A DNA stretch of 64,000 bases. It comes from Heyndrickxia coagulans 36D1 (GTDB taxonomy: Bacteria; Bacillota; Bacilli; Bacillales; Bacillaceae_C). The DNA lies in contig NC_016023.1 in NCBI RefSeq assembly GCF_000169195.2, positions 2,542,001 through 2,606,000 of the forward strand, written 5' to 3'. The notes under the pieces are model-generated. The model saw only the letters and a list, made by a program, of their open reading frames with translations. It did no database searches and had not been told where the DNA came from. Every line of letters begins with the position of its first letter. Position 1 is the first letter of the stretch. Shown one piece after another: positions 8,306-17,655 of this stretch. A program made the translations under genes and the position numbers.

Positions 8306-9719
8306 GGATATTATATCAATAATTGCTGGATTATTAAAGGGTACAAAGAGTCTTATGGAATTTGAAGAACAAATTAAAATTCTGATGCAGAAGGCTTTTA
8401 CACAATGGGTTGGGGAAATATTTGAAGAGTTAGATAAAATAATTAAACAGGAGAAGTTAGAGGAGGGCTGGGTGTACTGCCGGAGTGATAACAGAAACAT
8501 TCAGTTTCTATTTGGAAGTGTGACCTTTAAACGCTCATTAATGCATGACAAGAGAGGAAATTCCCATTATCCTCTGGATGAATGGTTAGGGCTGGTACCA
8601 CACCAACGATACAGCCCGTTAGTGGAATTAAAGGTGGCAGAGTTGGCAAGTGAGAACACCTATCGGGAAGTAGCTGATATTTTAAAAGAGTGGACAGCAG
8701 TGAGTCTTAGTCACACAACTGTAGGGAACATGGTAAAACACGTAGGGAAAACTCAGGCGGAAGCCGATAAGGCACTTGTAGAAGAGCTAGAAATAGCTGT
8801 TTCCCTGCCTGAGGGGAAGAAGGTAGACTACCTGTTTTCTGAAGCAGATGGTGTATTCGTTCGGGGACTAAAAAAGAAACAGAGTATGGAAGTCCACCAC
8901 GCCATTCTCTATGAGGGATGGGAAACCAATGGAAAAAGGGTCTCCCTGCGTCAGCCCACAGTCATCATGACGACGGAAGACATTCAGACATTTTGGGATG
9001 AAGTCCAAGCCACAGCTGCCAACACCTATTCCCTCGAAAAAGCGCAAGTCATTACAAACAGTGATGGAGGTGCTGGGTACACAGCTGAACGGTTTCAAAC
9101 AGCATTCTCACAGTCGGAATTTCCGGTGCTCAACCAGCTGGATACCTACCACGTTGCACAAGCCATCATAAGGACATTTGGGGGCGGAAAGAGCGAGATC
9201 AAGGAGCAAATTAGAAAATCGATTAGAACGCATGACCTGGACCAATTCACGTTATATTTGGATACGCACGAAAGCACCTTGACGGATAAAAAGGCCCTCA
9301 AGAAAATCAAGGAATTCCGTTCGTATATCTTGAAAAACTGGGACCGCATTTTTGACTGGAGGGACAGGGTGAAAAACGTGCCGGAAGGTGCGAGAGGCCT
9401 AGGAGCGATGGAATCGAATCAAAGGCATATCTCCTTCAGGATGAAAAAAAGGGGCATGCATTGGAGTGAACTTGGCGCAGAAGCCATGGTGAAAATCAAA
9501 CAAGGCATACTCAAGGGGACATTGAGAGAAGCCTATCTGAAACACCGTTCAAGAAGCGAGAGAAAGCAACGGAACTTGAAACAATCCATCAGGATGTCTC
9601 AACTACTCAAGCAGCCTGTACGCCCGTCAGTGGGCGTAAAGCACGGATCAGTTGCCCTGCATTCAAGCAGTTCATCGGCAATGGGACATTTAAGCAAAAT
9701 ATTAGAGCTTTCGTTTTAA
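8304..9719 (+). CDS. ISLre2 family transposase (UPF0236)
   Basis: The 471-residue protein has the ISLre2 layout: an N-terminal region with GDVTFKR-like GSVTFKRSLM, a helix-turn-helix-like segment (LASENTYREVADIL), then the DDE-type domain with EADGVFVRG, ITNSDGGAGY and LDTYHVAQAI, ending in a basic tail (KHRSRSERKQRN). The second acidic residue lies in NSDGG. ATG 8304 has AGAGAGG upstream. That ribosome site and the start codon lie in the right arm of an inverted repeat (8241-8250 with 8296-8305). The gene appears complete, so the element may be active. Confidence 0.88.
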   Translation: MDIISIIAGLLKGTKSLMEFEEQIKILMQKAFTQWVGEIFEELDKIIKQEKLEEGWVYCRSDNRNIQFLFGSVTFKRSLMHDKRGNSHYPLDEWLGLVPHQRYSPLVELKVAELASENTYREVADILKEWTAVSLSHTTVGNMVKHVGKTQAEADKALVEELEIAVSLPEGKKVDYLFSEADGVFVRGLKKKQSMEVHHAILYEGWETNGKRVSLRQPTVIMTTEDIQTFWDEVQATAANTYSLEKAQVITNSDGGAGYTAERFQTAFSQSEFPVLNQLDTYHVAQAIIRTFGGGKSEIKEQIRKSIRTHDLDQFTLYLDTHESTLTDKKALKKIKEFRSYILKNWDRIFDWRDRVKNVPEGARGLGAMESNQRHISFRMKKRGMHWSELGAEAMVKIKQGILKGTLREAYLKHRSRSERKQRNLKQSIRMSQLLKQPVRPSVGVKHGSVALHSSSSSAMGHLSKILELSF

Positions 9720-9743
9720 GCCTGGCTCAGTGGGGACTGATCG

Positions 9744-9868
9744 TTGAGGCGCGCGAAATTTACGAGACTCCTGCGGGAAAAGCGAGCCAGGAGAGACCCC
9801 GCAGCGAGGTACGAGCGAGGAGGCTCGCCGGCCGCCCGCGGAAAGCGAGTGAATTTCGCGCGCCTCAA
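9744..9868. repeat. 125-bp palindromic intergenic element
   Basis: The 17-base arms TTGAGGCGCGCGAAATT (9744-9760) and its exact complement (9852-9868) enclose a GC-rich core with further pairing (GACTCCTGCGGG, CCCGCAGCG, GAGGCTCGCC, CCCGCGGAAAGCGAGT). It is much richer in G+C than the surroundings. Cores of this kind recur in many Bacillaceae genomes as dispersed repeats, but I cannot name the family with certainty. It lies directly beside the insertion sequence. Confidence 0.75.
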
Positions 9869-10032
9869 CATCCCCGTTATCCATCTTTATACGGAAATAT
9901 TACATCTTTTCCGAAAATTACACCGAGCAAGTAAAGCACGGTAGCCGAAAGTGTACAAAAAGAGTGTCTTGGAATACCCGATATTTAAACCTTGTCGAGA
10001 AAAACTTGACACATACCGGTTTTTTAGTCCTC

Positions 10033-10154
10033 TTCCTGTGCAAGGGCATTCGTGTTATAATGATACGTACAAATATCGAAAGGAAACTGGATTACGCCAC
10101 CGTGGCCACCCAGATCACAAATTTTATTTTTTTGCCGGATATGTACGTAACAAT
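10033..10154 (+). promoter_or_regulatory. araR1 promoter with two AraR-type operators
   Basis: A TATAAT at 10056-10061 (weak -35 TTCCTG at 10033, 17 bp) is overlapped by AATGATACGTACAAAT (10059-10074). A second box, ATATGTACGTAACAAT, lies at 10139-10154. Both resemble the ARA box of Bacillus subtilis AraR. Their starts are 80 bp apart. Autoregulation of araR1 is the simplest reading. Confidence 0.6.
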
Positions 10155-10200
10155 CATTGCTGATTTGCTAAGTTCTTCAATACTAGAAAAGGAAACTTAC

Positions 10201-11349
10201 ATGAATATGAGCAAAAAATACGAAAAAATTAAGCAGGATATTAGAGAAAAAATTTTAACGGAAGAGTACAAAGTAAGTGAAAAATTGCCAACCGAATCAG
10301 AACTAATGGAAATGTACCAGGTAAGCCGGTTTACAGTAAGGCGTGCAATTGATGAGCTGGAGAAAGAAAATTTCGTTTACCGTATTCAGGGCGGGGGGAT
10401 TTTTGTTGACGATTGGAAAGGCAAACCCCAAACCGTCATGAAAAATAAAACAATCGGTTTGATTACAACTTATATATCCGATTATATTTTTCCAAATATC
10501 ATCACGGGAATTGATAACTATGTATCAAACTATGGATATTCCATCTTGATTACCAACACACAAAACAATCCGGAGAAAGAGCGGAAAAGTTTGTCCAATT
10601 TATTGTCAAATAAAATTTCCGGATTAATCATTGAACCGACAAAAAGCGCATTGAGCAATACCAATAAAAGCATTTACGACAACATCAAATCACTGGGCAT
10701 TCCAATGCTGTTTATTAATGCGGTTTACGATGACATGAATATCCCGTACTTGGTCATGGATGATCTAAAAACCGGCGAAATGGTCACAGATTATTTAATC
10801 TCCCTGGGGCATAAAAAAATTGTCGGGATTTTTAAAGTGGACGATAAGCAAGGTATACATCGAATGAACGGTTACATCAAAGCTTTTCAGAAGCACCCTG
10901 AGATTTCGAATATGGGTGAAATCATGATGTACCAGACAGAGGAAAACAAAATCAATCTGTTTAAAAAACTTCATACAATACTGTCGCGCCCTGAGTTTGC
11001 TCCGACTGCAATTGTTTGCTACAACGATCAACTGGCCATTCAAGTCATGAATTTTGTCAAAGAAATCGGTCTGAACGTACCAAAAGATCTCTCCGTTATT
11101 GGAGTTGATGATTACCAGTTTTCAAAGTTTATCAATCCGGCATTGACGACTGTTCGCCATCCGCAGGAAAAGATGGGGCTTGATGCTGGTAAAATGATCA
11201 TTGATATGCTTAATAAGCAACCAGTCACCTCAAAAATATATGAACCAGAATTGGTAAAAAGGGATTCAGTAAAGCCGCTTGATCATTCAAATGACAATTG
11301 GACGGAAAAAAATAGGGAGGAGAAAGCAATCTGTGATAACGATGAGTAA
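10201..11349 (+). CDS. araR: Arabinose-responsive repressor AraR, GntR/LacI chimera (copy 1)
   Basis: The N-terminal 70 residues form a GntR winged helix (KLPTESELMEMYQVSRFTVRRAIDELE). The rest is a LacI/GalR-type effector domain beginning KTIGLITTYISDYIFP and containing PTAIVCYNDQLAIQVM and SVIGVDDYQFSKFINP. This chimera is characteristic of AraR, which releases its operators when it binds L-arabinose. ATG 10201 follows AAAAGGA; the frame runs far upstream without a ribosome site. Two operator-like boxes lie before it. It converges on araB1, with a shared hairpin between. A paralogue lies at 19145, and the two differ strongly in their DNA-binding helices (SRFTVRRAIDE against SRHTVRQAIRQ), so they may not read the same sites. 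Confidence 0.88.
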   Translation: MNMSKKYEKIKQDIREKILTEEYKVSEKLPTESELMEMYQVSRFTVRRAIDELEKENFVYRIQGGGIFVDDWKGKPQTVMKNKTIGLITTYISDYIFPNIITGIDNYVSNYGYSILITNTQNNPEKERKSLSNLLSNKISGLIIEPTKSALSNTNKSIYDNIKSLGIPMLFINAVYDDMNIPYLVMDDLKTGEMVTDYLISLGHKKIVGIFKVDDKQGIHRMNGYIKAFQKHPEISNMGEIMMYQTEENKINLFKKLHTILSRPEFAPTAIVCYNDQLAIQVMNFVKEIGLNVPKDLSVIGVDDYQFSKFINPALTTVRHPQEKMGLDAGKMIIDMLNKQPVTSKIYEPELVKRDSVKPLDHSNDNWTEKNREEKAICDNDE

Positions 11350-11479
11350 TATCATGGATTCTGCCTTTTTTCGAAAACAACTTATGAATAGGCCAAAAGT
11401 TTTTGTAATGATATCTGCCTTTAATAGATCATGATTCCGGTAGTCAGATATTCTGAAGCAGCCGGATCCGGTATAAAGT

Positions 11480-11511
11480 CAACAGGGCTTGCTAAATGGC
11501 AAGCCCTGTTG
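11480..11511. terminator. Bidirectional hairpin between araR1 and araB1
   Basis: CAACAGGGCTTGC (11480-11492) pairs perfectly with GCAAGCCCTGTTG (11499-11511). It separates the convergent genes, though T-tracts are short on both strands. AGGGCTTGCT also matches the outer end of the MITE-like family, so the hairpin may be a fused pair of such ends. Confidence 0.6.
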
Positions 11512-11543
11512 GTTATGCTTCTATTGTATGCCGTCGCCTTCTG

Positions 11544-13145
11544 CTATCCAATCGACTTTACAGCCATCGACTCAACCGGCAAGCCCGCCTCATATCTTTT
11601 TATAAAGGCTTCATACCCTGAAACGCCTTCAGGTTCCGGGCTTAACGTCATGCTTTCGGGATGGGTGAACACGTTTTGGTCCAAAAAGTCTTCCAGGCTT
11701 TGCTTCCCGTTTCCGGATTTTGCATAAACCGCGAGCACGGCCATCCCCCAGGCGCCGCCTTCACCGGCAGTGCTCATCACCGTAATCGGCGTATTTAATG
11801 CATTGGCCAATACTTGCTGGCCAATGACCGGTGTTTTAAACAGGCCGCCCTGGGCAATCAGGACATCCGTTTTGATTCCTTCTTCATTTTTCAAAATATC
11901 CATCCCGATTTTAAGCGGCGCAAATGCTGCATATAACTGGGCCTGGACAAAATTTGCCAATGTAAAGGCACTGTCCGGTTTCCTGACAAACAGCGGGCGC
12001 CCGGCCGGCATTTTTGTAATGTTTTCACCTGACAAATAACTGTAATTGAGCAAGCCGCCTGCATCCGGATCCGCTTTTGCAGCCACCAAAAATAGCGTTT
12101 CATATAAACGGTCCGCCGGCAAGTCAACACCGAGTCGTTCAGCAAATTGTTTAAACAGGTTTGCCCATGCATTAATGTCAGACGAGCAGTTGTTGATATG
12201 GACCATCGCCACGGGCGCCCCGCTCGGCGTTGTGACAATATCAATATCCCGGTACACTTTTTCAAGCGGCTGATCCAGCACAATCATCGAAAATGCCGAG
12301 GTGCCGACGGATATATTTCCGGTCCGTTTGCGCACACTGTTTGTGCACACCATCCCGGTTCCGGCATCCCCCTCAGGCGGAGCCATCAAACTGCCTGCCT
12401 GAAGATTTCCGTTTACATCCAATAATGCCGCTCCTTCGGTTGTTAAAGTACCCGCATATTCGCCGGCTTTTAATACTTTTGGCAAGACCTCCCTGATATG
12501 CCATGGGTAGGGCGTCACATTTTCAAGCCGGTCAAACGTATCAAGAAAATCTTTCCGATAGGTACCTGTCTCTTCATCCACCGGAAAAACACCGGATGCA
12601 TCGCCAATCCCTAACACCTTTTCTCCGGCTAATTTCCAGTGTACATAACCGGCCAACGTGGTGATAAAGCGAATATCCTTTACATGGGGCTCCTGGTTTA
12701 AAATCGCCTGGTAAAGGTGGGCAATGCTCCATCGTTGCGGAATATTAAATTGAAATCGTCCAGTCAATTCATCCGCCGCTTGTTCGGTGATGTTATTACG
12801 CCATGTCCGGAAAGGCATGAGCAGCTCTCCGTTTTCTGCGAAAGCCAAATATCCGTGCATCATAGCGCTTACACCGATGGCACTGATTTTTGTCAAAGTG
12901 GTATGGTATTTCCCCTGGACGTCCGCCGCAATTTGGGCATAGCTTCTTTGAATCCCTTCCCACACTTCTTCCAACGAATACGTCCAGATGCCGTTTTCAA
13001 ATTTGTTTTCCCAAACATAGCCGCCGGATGCGATTGTTTCAAAATCGTCCGTGACAAGTACGGCCTTTATCCGGGTTGACCCCAGTTCGATGCCGAGAGA
13101 AACATTTCCCTGCTGAATTGCCTGTGAAGTTTCGATTAAATTCAT
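11544..13145 (-). CDS. araB: L-ribulokinase, FGGY family (copy 1)
   Basis: This 533-residue kinase phosphorylates L-ribulose to L-ribulose-5-phosphate, the second step of arabinose breakdown. The ATP-binding start GIELGSTRIKAVL, the GVSAMMHGY segment and the C-terminal GGLFKTPVIGQQ and AGEGGAWGMA blocks are those of FGGY kinases. The type is close to the lactobacillar AraB, not to the longer B. subtilis enzyme. The start ATG 13145 follows GGGAAGTG. It lies 150 bp behind araA1 in the ABC-araA1-araB1 unit. Apart from the first 60 or so bases it is almost the same as araB2 at 30157, which lies in inverted orientation. Confidence 0.9.
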   Translation of the reverse strand: MNLIETSQAIQQGNVSLGIELGSTRIKAVLVTDDFETIASGGYVWENKFENGIWTYSLEEVWEGIQRSYAQIAADVQGKYHTTLTKISAIGVSAMMHGYLAFAENGELLMPFRTWRNNITEQAADELTGRFQFNIPQRWSIAHLYQAILNQEPHVKDIRFITTLAGYVHWKLAGEKVLGIGDASGVFPVDEETGTYRKDFLDTFDRLENVTPYPWHIREVLPKVLKAGEYAGTLTTEGAALLDVNGNLQAGSLMAPPEGDAGTGMVCTNSVRKRTGNISVGTSAFSMIVLDQPLEKVYRDIDIVTTPSGAPVAMVHINNCSSDINAWANLFKQFAERLGVDLPADRLYETLFLVAAKADPDAGGLLNYSYLSGENITKMPAGRPLFVRKPDSAFTLANFVQAQLYAAFAPLKIGMDILKNEEGIKTDVLIAQGGLFKTPVIGQQVLANALNTPITVMSTAGEGGAWGMAVLAVYAKSGNGKQSLEDFLDQNVFTHPESMTLSPEPEGVSGYEAFIKRYEAGLPVESMAVKSIG

Positions 13146-13295
13146 TTTTTTCACTTCCCAAGTCTTAAAATCATTACCTCTTCCTAGCCCTGGCTCTGCC
13201 GGACACCGGTACTGCGGATTATTTTTTTCCGGCCTCCCTAATCGTTGTGGCAAATTGTTAAAGAAGTGCATCTTTTTATTTGTTTACTGCTAAAT

Positions 13296-14717
13296 TCAAA
13301 TTTTTACAGTTTTAAGGCCAACCATTTTCGCAAAATCTTCAATTTGCTCAGCAGTGACTGCGAACGACAGGACAGTATGATGTCCGCCGCCGTTTTCAAT
13401 CCATTTTTGGACCCCTTCATAAAAACCTGGTTTCGGTGTCCAAAGCTGGCGTGCGACAGGCAGTTTCGGCGCTGCTTCAGCCGGTTTTTTTCCATCCACT
13501 TCATACATAACGAGTTTAAACTGGTCACCAAAATCAGAAACCGTAAGATTTACAGCGTCTCCATCCGTGCCATCGAAGACGAGCCGTGCAGGGTCTTCAC
13601 GGTCCCCGATGCCTAATGGATGGACTTCTACCCTGATTTTGCCGCTTGCCAAAGTCGGGTCTACTTCAAGCATGTGGGAACCCAGTATTTCTTCATGGCC
13701 TTTTACCAGATTGTACGTATAATCTTCCATAAAGCCCGTTTTTTCGTTATGTGCCATGATTTTCACCAACCGGTCGAGTGCGGCTGTTTTCCAGTCCCCT
13801 TCACCGGCAAAACCGTAACCTTCCGCATTCAGCCGTTGGACCGCCATCCCCGGAAGCTGTTTCATGCCCCACAAATCTTCAAAATTTGTAGTAAATGCTG
13901 TGTACCCGCCACGGTCAAGGAATTTGCGCAAGGCAATTTCAATCCGGATTTGCTCTTTCACATGGTCTTCAAAATAGGCCGGGTCATTGTTTCCAACCAC
14001 CAATTCATATTTTTCCTGGCATTCCGCACAAACGGCCTCTATTTCCTGATCAGTGACTTCTTTCATTTCCGCAACAAGGTCACCAATGCCGTAATAGTCC
14101 ACCGTCCAGCCGAACTGAATTTGTGCTTCGATTTTATCGCCGTCCGTGACTGCGACATTGCGCATGTTGTCGCCGAATCTCGCTACTTTAATGTTAAAGC
14201 TTTCATTGAAAGCAACAGCAACATCCATCCATTGCCCGATTTGGGTTTGGACCTTTTCATCTTTCCAGTGGCCGACAACGATTTTGTTATTTTTGTTCAG
14301 TCTCGCATTGATAAATCCGTATTCCCGGTCGCCATGAGCACTTTGATGCAGGTTCATGTAATCCATGTCGATCGTTTCCCACGGGATATGGTCCAGAAAT
14401 TGTGTAGCCAGATGAAGCAAAGGTTTTTGCAACAGTTTCGTTCCCCTGATCCAGTTTTTCGCAGGCGAGAATGTGTGCATCCAGGTGATGACACCGGCAA
14501 CATTGTCGTTATAGTTGACTTCTTTCATAACCTGCGTGATACTGTCGGCTGTTGTGGCAACCGTTTTAAATACGATCGGGTATGGTAGCTTGCCGCTTGC
14601 ATTGATTTCATTAATGATTTTTTCCGCATCTTCCTTTACAGCATCCAGCGTTTCTTTGCCGTATAAATGCTGGCTTCCGACGATAAACCAAAACTCGTAA
14701 TCTTTTATTTTCAACAT
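13296..14717 (-). CDS. araA: L-arabinose isomerase (copy 1)
   Basis: The 473-residue enzyme converts L-arabinose to L-ribulose with a divalent metal ion. It opens [14 protein letters not shown], carries the [12 protein letters not shown] substrate loop, and has the conserved glutamates and histidines in [24 protein letters not shown] and the C-terminal GGGHHTV. ATG 14717 follows GGGAGG. It lies 121 bp downstream of the sugar ABC permease. Most of the gene is nearly identical to araA2, but the last 350 bp or so differ at many sites. The bases just before it match the end of araD, showing it was copied from an araD-araA locus. Confidence 0.93.
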   Translation of the reverse strand: MLKIKDYEFWFIVGSQHLYGKETLDAVKEDAEKIINEINASGKLPYPIVFKTVATTADSITQVMKEVNYNDNVAGVITWMHTFSPAKNWIRGTKLLQKPLLHLATQFLDHIPWETIDMDYMNLHQSAHGDREYGFINARLNKNNKIVVGHWKDEKVQTQIGQWMDVAVAFNESFNIKVARFGDNMRNVAVTDGDKIEAQIQFGWTVDYYGIGDLVAEMKEVTDQEIEAVCAECQEKYELVVGNNDPAYFEDHVKEQIRIEIALRKFLDRGGYTAFTTNFEDLWGMKQLPGMAVQRLNAEGYGFAGEGDWKTAALDRLVKIMAHNEKTGFMEDYTYNLVKGHEEILGSHMLEVDPTLASGKIRVEVHPLGIGDREDPARLVFDGTDGDAVNLTVSDFGDQFKLVMYEVDGKKPAEAAPKLPVARQLWTPKPGFYEGVQKWIENGGGHHTVLSFAVTAEQIEDFAKMVGLKTVKI

Positions 14718-14748
14718 GCTGTTTTCCTCCCTGGAATGTACAAGACAT

Positions 14749-14776
14749 TTATTTTGTTTGTGCTTAATAGGCATTT
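14749..14776 (-). pseudogene. Relic of the 3' end of araD upstream of araA1
   Basis: The sequence before araA1 matches that before araA2 through the TAA of araD and about eight of its last codons; in copy 1 the reading NAY is followed by a stop. Homology ends near 14776. Copy 2 keeps a complete araD here. Confidence 0.7.
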
Positions 14777-14838
14777 ACGTACTTAAAGGTACATAATTGA
14801 GGCAAGGCAAACTTGCACAGCCTTGCGCCAATTTCTTT

Positions 14839-16002
14839 TTAAACCGCTTTATTTTTGTTATAAACATCAAACGCAACAGCAAGAAGCAAGACAAGGCCCT
14901 TAATCGTTTGTTGCCAATCTATGCCAAGGCCAAGAATGGACATACCATTGTTCATCACTCCCATTACGAGCGCACCTACGATTGCTCCGCCGACTGTGCC
15001 AATTCCTCCATAAGCAGAAGCTCCGCCGATAAAACAGGCTGCAATGGCATCAAGTTCAAAGTTCGTTCCCGCTTTTGGCGTTGCTGCATTTAGACGGGCT
15101 GCAACAATTAATCCCGTCAATGCGGCAAGCACGCCCATATTTACAAAAATCCAAAATGTTACGCGTGGTGTTTTGATCCCTGATAAACTCGCTGCATTTG
15201 CATTACCGCCAATTGCATATACCTGTCTACCCATTGTTGTTCTTTTCATAACAAATGAGTAAGCAAGAATTAAGGCTATTAAGATTACCAAAATGTAAGG
15301 GATTCCTTCGTACGTCGCAAAAATGTACGAAAATACATTAATCAAACATGCAATAACAATAATTCTAGCAACGAACAACGGTCCCGATGTTGTTTGCAAC
15401 TGATATTTTTTCTGCTTTTTTCTTCCATTTAATTCAATGAAGATATAGGCAACTGTACATAACAGCCCGACCGCGATGGTCAAAATATTTAAGGAGCTTC
15501 CTTTAAAAACATCCGGGATAAAACCAGAACTGACAAGTTGGAAGTTTCTCGGAAAAGGGGCTAGTGATTCGCCTTTAAGAATCAGCATCGTCAGGCCCCG
15601 AAAAACGAGCATTCCAGCTAACGTCACAATAAATGCCGGAATTTTTACGTAGGCAACCCAAAATCCCTGCCAGGCACCAATGCATGCACCAATTGCTAAA
15701 GAAATGACAAAAACAACAATTGTCGGCAGATGCATGTGTATGGACAGGACAGCAGATATTGCTCCGATGAAAGCTACAACGGAACCGACAGATAAATCAA
15801 TATGGCCGGCAATAATGATGAGGACCATACCAATGGCCAGTATCAATACATAACTGTTCTGCATAACAAGATTGGTAATGTTTAACGGCCTTAACAAGAT
15901 CCCGTCCGTAATTACTTGAAAAAGAACCATAATCAGAACAAGCGCAATAAACATGCCATACTGTCTCATGTTTTTTTTCATCATTTGAAGGATAGAATCC
16001 AT
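14839..16002 (-). CDS. CUT2-type pentose ABC transporter, permease subunit (XylH/AraH-like)
   Basis: A 387-residue membrane protein with about ten hydrophobic segments. It shows the family marks GMVLIIIAGHIDLSVGSV near residue 60 and IAACFIGGASAYGGIGTVGGAI near residue 325. It forms the sugar channel with the ATPase encoded six bases upstream and the lipoprotein before that. Its place ahead of araA1-araB1 behind an AraR-type operator makes L-arabinose the likely substrate; by sequence alone it could serve xylose. The unusual length in the middle (residues 195-225, charged) matches XylH-type permeases. Confidence 0.85.
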   Translation of the reverse strand: MDSILQMMKKNMRQYGMFIALVLIMVLFQVITDGILLRPLNITNLVMQNSYVLILAIGMVLIIIAGHIDLSVGSVVAFIGAISAVLSIHMHLPTIVVFVISLAIGACIGAWQGFWVAYVKIPAFIVTLAGMLVFRGLTMLILKGESLAPFPRNFQLVSSGFIPDVFKGSSLNILTIAVGLLCTVAYIFIELNGRKKQKKYQLQTTSGPLFVARIIVIACLINVFSYIFATYEGIPYILVILIALILAYSFVMKRTTMGRQVYAIGGNANAASLSGIKTPRVTFWIFVNMGVLAALTGLIVAARLNAATPKAGTNFELDAIAACFIGGASAYGGIGTVGGAIVGALVMGVMNNGMSILGLGIDWQQTIKGLVLLLAVAFDVYNKNKAV

Positions 16003-16008
16003 TTGAGG

Positions 16009-17535
16009 TCACCCAACTTTCGTCATATATTTCATTAAAATTTCCTGATTTGCCTCTTCTTTTAAGACTTCCCCGGTAATTTTTCCTTTGTTCATGGTGT
16101 AAATCCGGTCGGCCATTCCCAGTAACTCCGGAAGTTCTGATGAAATGAGAATGATGCCTTTCCCCTGATCAGCCAGTTGATGAATAATGGTGTAGATTTC
16201 ATATTTCGCACCGACATCAATACCCCTGGTTGGTTCATCTAAAATCAAGATGTCCGGTTCGGTAAAGACCCATTTACTCAGCAAAACCTTCTGTTGATTG
16301 CCACCGCTCAAATTCCCAACCAGTTGCATCACATTGGAAGACTTGATCCTCAGCTTTTTACGTAGCTCCTCAACACTTACAATCTCTTTTCCCTCGTCGA
16401 TTACCGATTTGTTGGAAATTTTTCTTAGATTCGCCAGCGTCATATTTTCTTTCAAGCTTGAGATCAAGTTAAGACCAAGATTTTTCCGGTCTTCCGTTAC
16501 ATAGGCAAAACCATGGCGTATTGCATCCTGAACCGACTTGATTTCAATCGGTTTGTTATCTTTGATTATTTGTCCTTCCATTTTCTTTCCATATGACCGT
16601 CCAAAAATACTCATCGCCATCTCGGTTCTGCCAGCTCCCATTAAACCCGCAATTCCTACAATCTCTCCTCTTCTTACTGTAATATTTGCATGATCAACAA
16701 CTTTTTGTTCCGGGTTGGCAGGGTTCCAAACGGTCCAATTTTTAATTTCCAAAATGGTTTCAGCTATTTTTGGTGTATGATCAGGAAAGCGATGCGTTAA
16801 ATCTCTTCCCACCATTCCGCGAATGAGCCGGTCTTCCGTTATGTTATCTTTTTTTACATTTAGCGTTTCAATGGTTTTGCCATCCCGCAATATCGTAATG
16901 GAATCAGAAATTTTCATAATTTCATTTAATTTATGTGAAATAATAATAGAAGTAATGCCTTGTTCCTTAAACTCCAAAATAAGGGAAAGCAAGTTTTCAC
17001 TTTCCGTCTCGTTTAAAGCGGAGGTAGGCTCGTCTAAAATCAGCAGTTTTACTTCTTTTGACAAAGCTTTTGCGATTTCAACCAACTGCTGTTTTCCGAC
17101 GCTAATGTTGCGGATTAATGTATCTGGTGATTCATTCAGACCGACTTTTTTCAATAACGTTTCAGTTTGAATAAATGTTTCTGCCCAATTAATCACGCCA
17201 TTTTTTGCCCTTTCATTGCCCAAAAAAATGTTTTCAGCAATTGAAAGATCGGGGATAAGCGCTAATTCCTGATGAATAATGACAATTCCCAGAGCCTCAC
17301 TTTGCTTTATATCCTTAAATTGGCAAATTTCTCCATTAAATAAGATGTCTCCCGAATACGTTCCATAAGGGTAAACACCGCTTAATACTTTCATGAGGGT
17401 TGATTTTCCTGCGCCATTTTCACCGCACAGGGCATGAATTTCGCCTTTTTTTACTTTTAAATTCACATTATCAAGTGCTTTAACCCCAGGAAATTCTTTT
17501 GTAATGTCGTTCATTTCCAATATATATTCAGCCAA
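16009..17535 (-). CDS. CUT2-type pentose ABC transporter, double-domain ATPase (XylG/AraG-like)
   Basis: Two fused nucleotide-binding domains, as in RbsA, XylG and AraG. Domain 1 has [11 protein letters not shown] (Walker A), [15 protein letters not shown] (signature) and [11 protein letters not shown] (Walker B). Domain 2 has a degenerate Walker A ([11 protein letters not shown]), a good signature ([14 protein letters not shown]) and [12 protein letters not shown]. It powers uptake with the permease and lipoprotein. I favour TTG 17535, six bases after GGGGGTG; the GTG at 17544 abuts the ribosome site. The 120-bp gap to the binding-protein gene probably reflects the usual higher expression of the latter. 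Confidence 0.88.
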   Translation of the reverse strand: MAEYILEMNDITKEFPGVKALDNVNLKVKKGEIHALCGENGAGKSTLMKVLSGVYPYGTYSGDILFNGEICQFKDIKQSEALGIVIIHQELALIPDLSIAENIFLGNERAKNGVINWAETFIQTETLLKKVGLNESPDTLIRNISVGKQQLVEIAKALSKEVKLLILDEPTSALNETESENLLSLILEFKEQGITSIIISHKLNEIMKISDSITILRDGKTIETLNVKKDNITEDRLIRGMVGRDLTHRFPDHTPKIAETILEIKNWTVWNPANPEQKVVDHANITVRRGEIVGIAGLMGAGRTEMAMSIFGRSYGKKMEGQIIKDNKPIEIKSVQDAIRHGFAYVTEDRKNLGLNLISSLKENMTLANLRKISNKSVIDEGKEIVSVEELRKKLRIKSSNVMQLVGNLSGGNQQKVLLSKWVFTEPDILILDEPTRGIDVGAKYEIYTIIHQLADQGKGIILISSELPELLGMADRIYTMNKGKITGEVLKEEANQEILMKYMTKVG

Positions 17536-17655
17536 TTGATTCACCCCCGTTATACAGAAAAGGGCATTCCAAAAAGAAAACCGTACCTGTTATCACGACT
17601 GTTTGATCCGCCTGTTCCAGGACGCCATTCTAAATGGAAAGCCCATTGCCAAATA

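Larger units (their letters stand above)
8201..9743 (+). mobile_element. ISLre2-like insertion sequence (ends approximate)
   Basis: A single intact transposase gene of the UPF0236/ISLre2 type with short AT-rich flanks. I could not find a matching pair of terminal inverted repeats by eye, so both boundaries are estimates. The left one is placed between the chemoreceptor terminator and the hairpin at 8241; the right one is placed before the palindrome that starts at 9744. Confidence 0.6.

Noticed and set aside
10006-10011. TTGACA as -35 of the araR1 promoter
   Set aside because: The nearest good -10 (TATAAT, 10056) is 44 bp away, far too distant.
11480-11511. Full MITE-like insertion between araR1 and araB1
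   Set aside because: Only AGGGCTTGCT and its complement are present with five bases between; the interior of the element is absent, so a plain hairpin is the safer call.
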